Assembly (NCBI GenBank): GCA_025093985.1
Contig: JACAAK010000002.1
Coordinates: forward strand, 4,083,178-4,147,177
From: Calvatia gigantea
Taxonomy: Eukaryota > Basidiomycota > Agaricomycetes > Agaricales > Lycoperdaceae
Length of the DNA: 64,000 nt
Reading direction: 5' to 3'
Shown here: one piece after another, positions 60,413-64,000 of the stretch
How the letters are laid out: each line of letters begins with the position of its first letter
How positions within the stretch are numbered: the stretch's first letter is position 1
The notes under the pieces: generated by a model
What the model saw: the letters and a program-made list of their open reading frames with translations, nothing else
Told to the model about the DNA's origin: nothing
The model's database searches: none
Position numbers and translations under genes: made by a program

Positions 60413-60603
60413 TGGCCAGCCTTCAAGCATTAGAGAGTGGAAGAATGGACAGTGGGAAGTTTTTTGCCTAGTCAGTTCTGATAAATACTATATAATAATT
60501 GGGCTAGCCCTTAGGCATTAGAAAGTGGAAGAATAGGCAGTGGGAAGTTTTCTGCTTAGTTAGTTCTCACAACTGGCCAGCTCAGCATTATAGAGTGGGA
60601 GGA
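60413..60603. repeat. Three imperfect tandem subrepeats
   Basis: Units begin at about 60413, 60501 and 60574 and share GGCCAGC/GGCTAGC, GCATTAGA.AGTGG and CAGTGGGAAGTTTT. The third is partial. Confidence 0.7.
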
Positions 60604-60965
60604 AGGCTTATAAATGCTTAGGGATTGCTGACAAATCTTAGTCAGCTCTGACCAATCCTGTGCTATTCTGATTAACATTGTAGTTTACATTAATTGTACA
60701 TCACTCATTAACCCCTCTAATGTCATATATATCACCCTTAAATAACTTTCTTCAATAAGACTTGGTATCTAGTATGGAAATTGAATATGGTACAAATATT
60801 TATATATATAAGGGCAATTGGCAGAGGTCTGAGGTTGGCTGAGATGTAATACAGCAGATTTCATAGAGTGGCTGTAGTCAGATTAAATAGCTGAGAACTG
60901 TAGAGAAATTCTTAGAGAATAGGGTAAAGATTTCCTACAGGCATAGACCACATATATATGAGTCT

Positions 60966-61272
60966 TGTTACAATTTCATCCAACATCATATATACATCTC
61001 CTTGGGTCATTACCCTATTCTACCTCATGCCATTATTATCTACTCTATATTATATCTGTTCCAGCATTCTCCATATCTAACTTGTACATTAATATTCCCT
61101 GTCATATAGATATTTCATATATAACTCCATCTGCTCAACCAGATAGTCCTTGTCTATTTAAGTGTAGTACATACTACTATATTCCATATGCTTAACTACT
61201 TGTATTTACCCTGCCCTTTCTCAATCTTGCTTAAGCTGCAACCTGAGTTAACAACTTATACAGGTCATAACA
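60966..61272 (+). repeat. Solo LTR of the window's gypsy family, plus orientation, TSD AGTCT
   Basis: It aligns with the reverse complement of the LTRs at 3810 and 9833: TGTTACAATTTC at the start, TATTTAAGTGTA, ATATGCTTAACTAC, TTAAGCTGCAACCTGAG, and GGTCATAACA at the end. AGTCT occurs directly on both sides (60961-60965 and 61273-61277), a perfect 5-bp target duplication. It is strongly diverged and hence older than element 2. Confidence 0.8.
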
Positions 61273-62044
61273 AGTCTGTGTCCATTGTCTATGCATACAT
61301 TGTCTATATTATGTACAAGAGTCCAGTGTCCTCTAAAATTGCCAGTGTATATCAGAGTCCACTGTGAGCTGAAGCAGGCAAGTGGTGGGCAAGCAACTCA
61401 GGGTCTGGAAGGTCTAAAGGGCCAGAACAGGAGTTTTCCTTATAATATATATAGAAACTAAGGTAGAACTAACTAAAGAAATAACTATTGAAACATAAGG
61501 AATTGTCTGGAACAAAGAACAATAATACTAGATAAGTAGAAAGGAGCTCCACCTGTTAAGAGTTGGAGAAAGTCTATATCTCCAAATAACTCCATGATCT
61601 ATTTAGAATATTCATTTATCTTTAGCCAATTATTAGAAACTGTTCTTATTGTTACTTTACTTCCACTATACATTCCACATGAAAAGGCCTTCCTTATTTA
61701 GAAGTTTATTTACCCATTCTCTATTTTAATGGTATTCATGGTAATAGTTACAGAGCAACTCAATTGGAGGCAGAAACATCAGCTACATAAGGGAGACAAT
61801 GGGAAGAATAAGAATGTAACAAAATGGTTATAGAGATATAGAGATTAACAGTCAACAAGAAAGACAGATATGAAAGATATATCAAGTACATGGACAATTT
61901 ACAAAGAGAAATATCACAAACTTCAAGCTCAATCCTTGAAAGTCCAGAAACTTGGTACCTAGTCTAGCCATTATGTATCTAACTAGAGAATCTCACCATC
62001 ATCTGATTCCCAGCGGTGATTCCTAAAAAACCGTTGAGTTGTCC

Positions 62045-62510
62045 GATGGAGGAGACAGCGCAACAGGCTGGGGAGCTACCCCAGCCACCTGTTTCGTCTT
62101 ATGACAGACTCATCAGGCGCTCTGATTATCCATCAGTACCTACCAGACCAATAGAACGCGGTCGTTCGCGTTATTATTGGGGACGAGCGTAAATAGCTCG
62201 ATCCATGGAACAGCTGATAAATGTCAGCGAGCGCTTAAATAGCGCCCAAAAGTTCAAGCGCTTGTGGGCGCTTAAATTATCGTCAGGAAAGAAAGATAAA
62301 GGAAAAAAACTTGTACTTAAGCGCCCGCGTAGCGCCCAAATGCGGGGCGCCCATTAAGCGCCCACGCACTTAAATACGAACATTCTTGAAATAATGAAAT
62401 GAACGTACCAAGTACCTAACGATGTCATCAGCTTGACAACTGAAGGCGGAGTACATACCGTGGCAGGTTATTTACGCAACAGTCCAGCTCGGACAGTCCC
62501 TTAGTCCATC
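62045..62510. repeat. Dispersed repeat, copy 2, rich in AGCGCCC motifs
   Basis: Diverged copy of 59429-59815. Between 62225 and 62375 the 7-mer AGCGCCC or its complement recurs many times, forming potential hairpins. No coding capacity. Confidence 0.75.
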
Positions 62511-62555
62511 TATCAGCCTGCGCATCACGAGACAAGGCCGGTTCCACTCACCATT

Positions 62556-62581
62556 GTTAGGGGAGGTTAGGGGTTAGGGGG
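62556..62581 (+). repeat. Interstitial telomere-like tract
   Basis: Reads GTTAGGGGAGG then TTAGGGGTTAGGGGG: three imperfect TTAGGG-type units. Basidiomycete telomeres are commonly TTAGGG repeats. Confidence 0.6.
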
Positions 62582-63209
62582 TTCCTACGTATTAGTAGTA
62601 GTCCAAGATTGCGTACACGGATGTACTTACCGCAAAGTGTTCCATATGGCACACCTGCAAGGAAAACGTTGGTGATCCAATGCGATGTTGTTGGTCTTTC
62701 GCTATCCCGACCGGGGCCATCACCCCCCCGGCGTATAACTACTGGTAAAAGCGTTCACTCAAGAACACGTTCGTCAAGCCACAGTACGAACTCTCAAACG
62801 ACACTGACTACTGGCTTCATTCCTTCATCCTGCCTATTACCTGCCACACCAGGTTAAGCATTAGGTCTAGACTCCCTTCATATTGGTTGTGTGAACGTCA
62901 ATATAGGTTGCCCAACGTATCTATCCCGCTCACGCGCCCATAGAAAGCGCACTTTACCTAAGATGAGTCCAACCTGACATGCTTGGCGTAACGCACACTG
63001 CGTAGTGGATCACTACTCGCATCGCATACTCGAAGGCATGCCAGGTATCAAAGGAGTTGGAGCCAGAAGGCCCCGTCGGGTCGGGAGATTTTTGATTAGA
63101 CCGAAGTCACCCAGAATCGTAACTGGGATTTCGTTTCGACCGAGAATTCAGAAGAAGTTTTCGCCAGGCGTCTAAAAGAACGCCCGCGGACAAGAGGTAC
63201 TAGTGAAGC
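62582..63209. other. Spacer, possible 3' untranslated part of the retroelement
   Basis: About 630 bp with no gene recognised, between the telomere-like tract and the end of the reverse-transcriptase-like ORF. Confidence 0.4.
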
Positions 63210-63999
63210 TCAAGCTTCAGCTAACCAACCATCCAAGGTAGTCTGACGAAAGTCAGTACGTTGATCTCTATTGAGATCTGGAAAACTACCTAGATCACGT
63301 CTTTCTAAGACAGCCCGCCGCCAAGAAGCAGCGAGATCTATAAGTTGTTTCGTTCGTCGCTTACTGACGATCAACCGCCGATCAAGAAGTCCAAGTTTAT
63401 CCAAGCGTAGATACTCACCTCTGCCCACCAGAGACTTAGCAACTACACTAGAGTGAGCGTCAACCCGCCAAAGCGGATCTTCACCACCCCAATGCAATCG
63501 CCCTCCCCGACGAGTTTCAGTAAGTTCCGGCTTGGTTGCGAGTATTTCCGCGGAGAGTTCTGATTTCTCCGGGGTATTACCGAAGGATAATGTGCGTAAT
63601 GCAACTATCCATCCAGACTTCAGGCTGTCTGCCAACGTTTGAACGTTAAATAAATCCCATGACAAGTTATATTCTGATTTAAGGACAAGGACGTCCGCTG
63701 GTTCAGGTCGACTCTCTCTAAGCCGATTATCCCAACGTTCCTTATAGTTTCTCCTTAACCAAGAAGCAATTAACTTAGGAGGGTAGCCTCTCGCAATATA
63801 GATATCCGCAATTTCTCTACATGCTTCTACGTAGTAATCATACTTCGAAGAAAGAGTGGCTAGCCTACTCAGTTCACTCGTGAATGTGCCGCGCTTGACA
63901 TATTCCGGGTGAGAGCTAATCCATGGTAAACGTTCGAAATGGTTAAGCGGTTTCCTGTACGGTTTGTGACGAAACTCACCGTCCTCAAAAAAGAGGGTC
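63210..63999 (-). CDS. Reverse-transcriptase-like ORF, C-terminal part, resembling Penelope-like (Coprina-type) elements
   Basis: One minus-strand frame is open from the right edge to a stop at 63210, about 262 codons. Near the edge it reads FEDGEFRHKPYRKPLNHFE, WISSHPEYVKRGTFTSELSR, LATLSSKYDYYVEA, YIARGYPPKLIASWLRKN, ERWDNRL. The YRKP..N...LPW.S.HP and ARGYP patterns resemble the thumb region after the catalytic domain of reverse transcriptases of Penelope-like elements; in basidiomycetes the Coprina group of these is known at telomeres. The catalytic core would lie beyond the window. The rest (VVAKSLVGRGEYLRLDKLG and on) is basic and unassigned. Assignment to Penelope-like rather than another RT class is inference. 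Confidence 0.5.
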   Translation of the reverse strand, partial: TLFFEDGEFRHKPYRKPLNHFERLPWISSHPEYVKRGTFTSELSRLATLSSKYDYYVEACREIADIYIARGYPPKLIASWLRRNYKERWDNRLRESRPEPADVLVLKSEYNLSWDLFNVQTLADSLKSGWIVALRTLSFGNTPEKSELSAEILATKPELTETRRGGRLHWGGEDPLWRVDAHSSVVAKSLVGRGEYLRLDKLGLLDRRLIVSKRRTKQLIDLAASWRRAVLERRDLGSFPDLNRDQRTDFRQTTLDGWLAEA

Positions 64000-64000
64000 A

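Larger units (their letters stand above)
59880..62030. other. AT-rich island between the two dispersed repeats
   Basis: Low-GC, stop-dense DNA like that at 1-10,500, without readable genes. It contains three imperfect subrepeats (60413-60603) and the solo LTR at 60966-61272. Confidence 0.6.

Overview
This is eukaryotic DNA, almost certainly from a basidiomycete of the Agaricomycetes. Genes carry several short (about 45-60 bp) GT..AG introns, some with CTAAC-like branch sites. The gene content fits too: tandem secreted aryl-alcohol-oxidase-type GMC oxidoreductases, F-box proteins, DUF6534- and DUF6593-like proteins, an SRPK kinase, a two-finger C2H2 regulator, a chromodomain Ty3/gypsy element and an OrsD-type protein.

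Layout. (1) 1-10,530 is a nest of decayed Ty3/gypsy elements of one LTR family. The centrepiece is a full-length element (LTRs 3810-4113 and 9833-10136, target duplication ATAAA) with gag, pol, a chromodomain and about 330 extra codons before the 3' LTR. (2) 11,247-19,544 holds three tandem minus-strand aryl-alcohol-oxidase-like genes; the first is broken by three frameshifts. (3) 19,545-26,662 is gene-poor: one intact DUF6593-like gene, a DUF6534 pseudogene and a second, truncated DUF6593-like gene. (4) 26,663-38,900 is a direct-repeat array of truncated units, each with parts of a 5'-nucleotidase, a convergent F-box gene, a small secreted cysteine-containing protein and an F-box/LRR-like pseudogene. 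A G70-T94 homopolymer block and a patch of single-base indels inside it look like assembly artefacts. (5) 39,530-50,278 is the housekeeping-like part: an SRPK kinase (one frameshift), a divergently placed coiled-coil/low-complexity protein with an internal 1.4-kb tandem duplication, and a C2H2 transcription factor. (6) 51,700-64,000 looks subtelomeric: an SDR remnant, a 2,000-bp segment duplicated between perfect 120-bp direct repeats, an OrsD-domain gene, a solo LTR (TSD AGTCT) in an AT-rich island, a short TTAGGG-like tract, and a reverse-transcriptase-like ORF resembling Penelope-like elements that runs off the right edge.

How genes relate. The oxidases would be secreted H2O2-producing enzymes of lignin or aromatic metabolism. 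In the array the F-box gene and the secreted-protein gene start divergently about 155 bp apart, and the nucleotidase and F-box genes converge 35-40 bp apart. Single-base frameshifts recur in otherwise well-preserved genes, including SRPK, so some breaks may be sequencing error. I found no RNA genes, CRISPR arrays or prokaryote-like systems.
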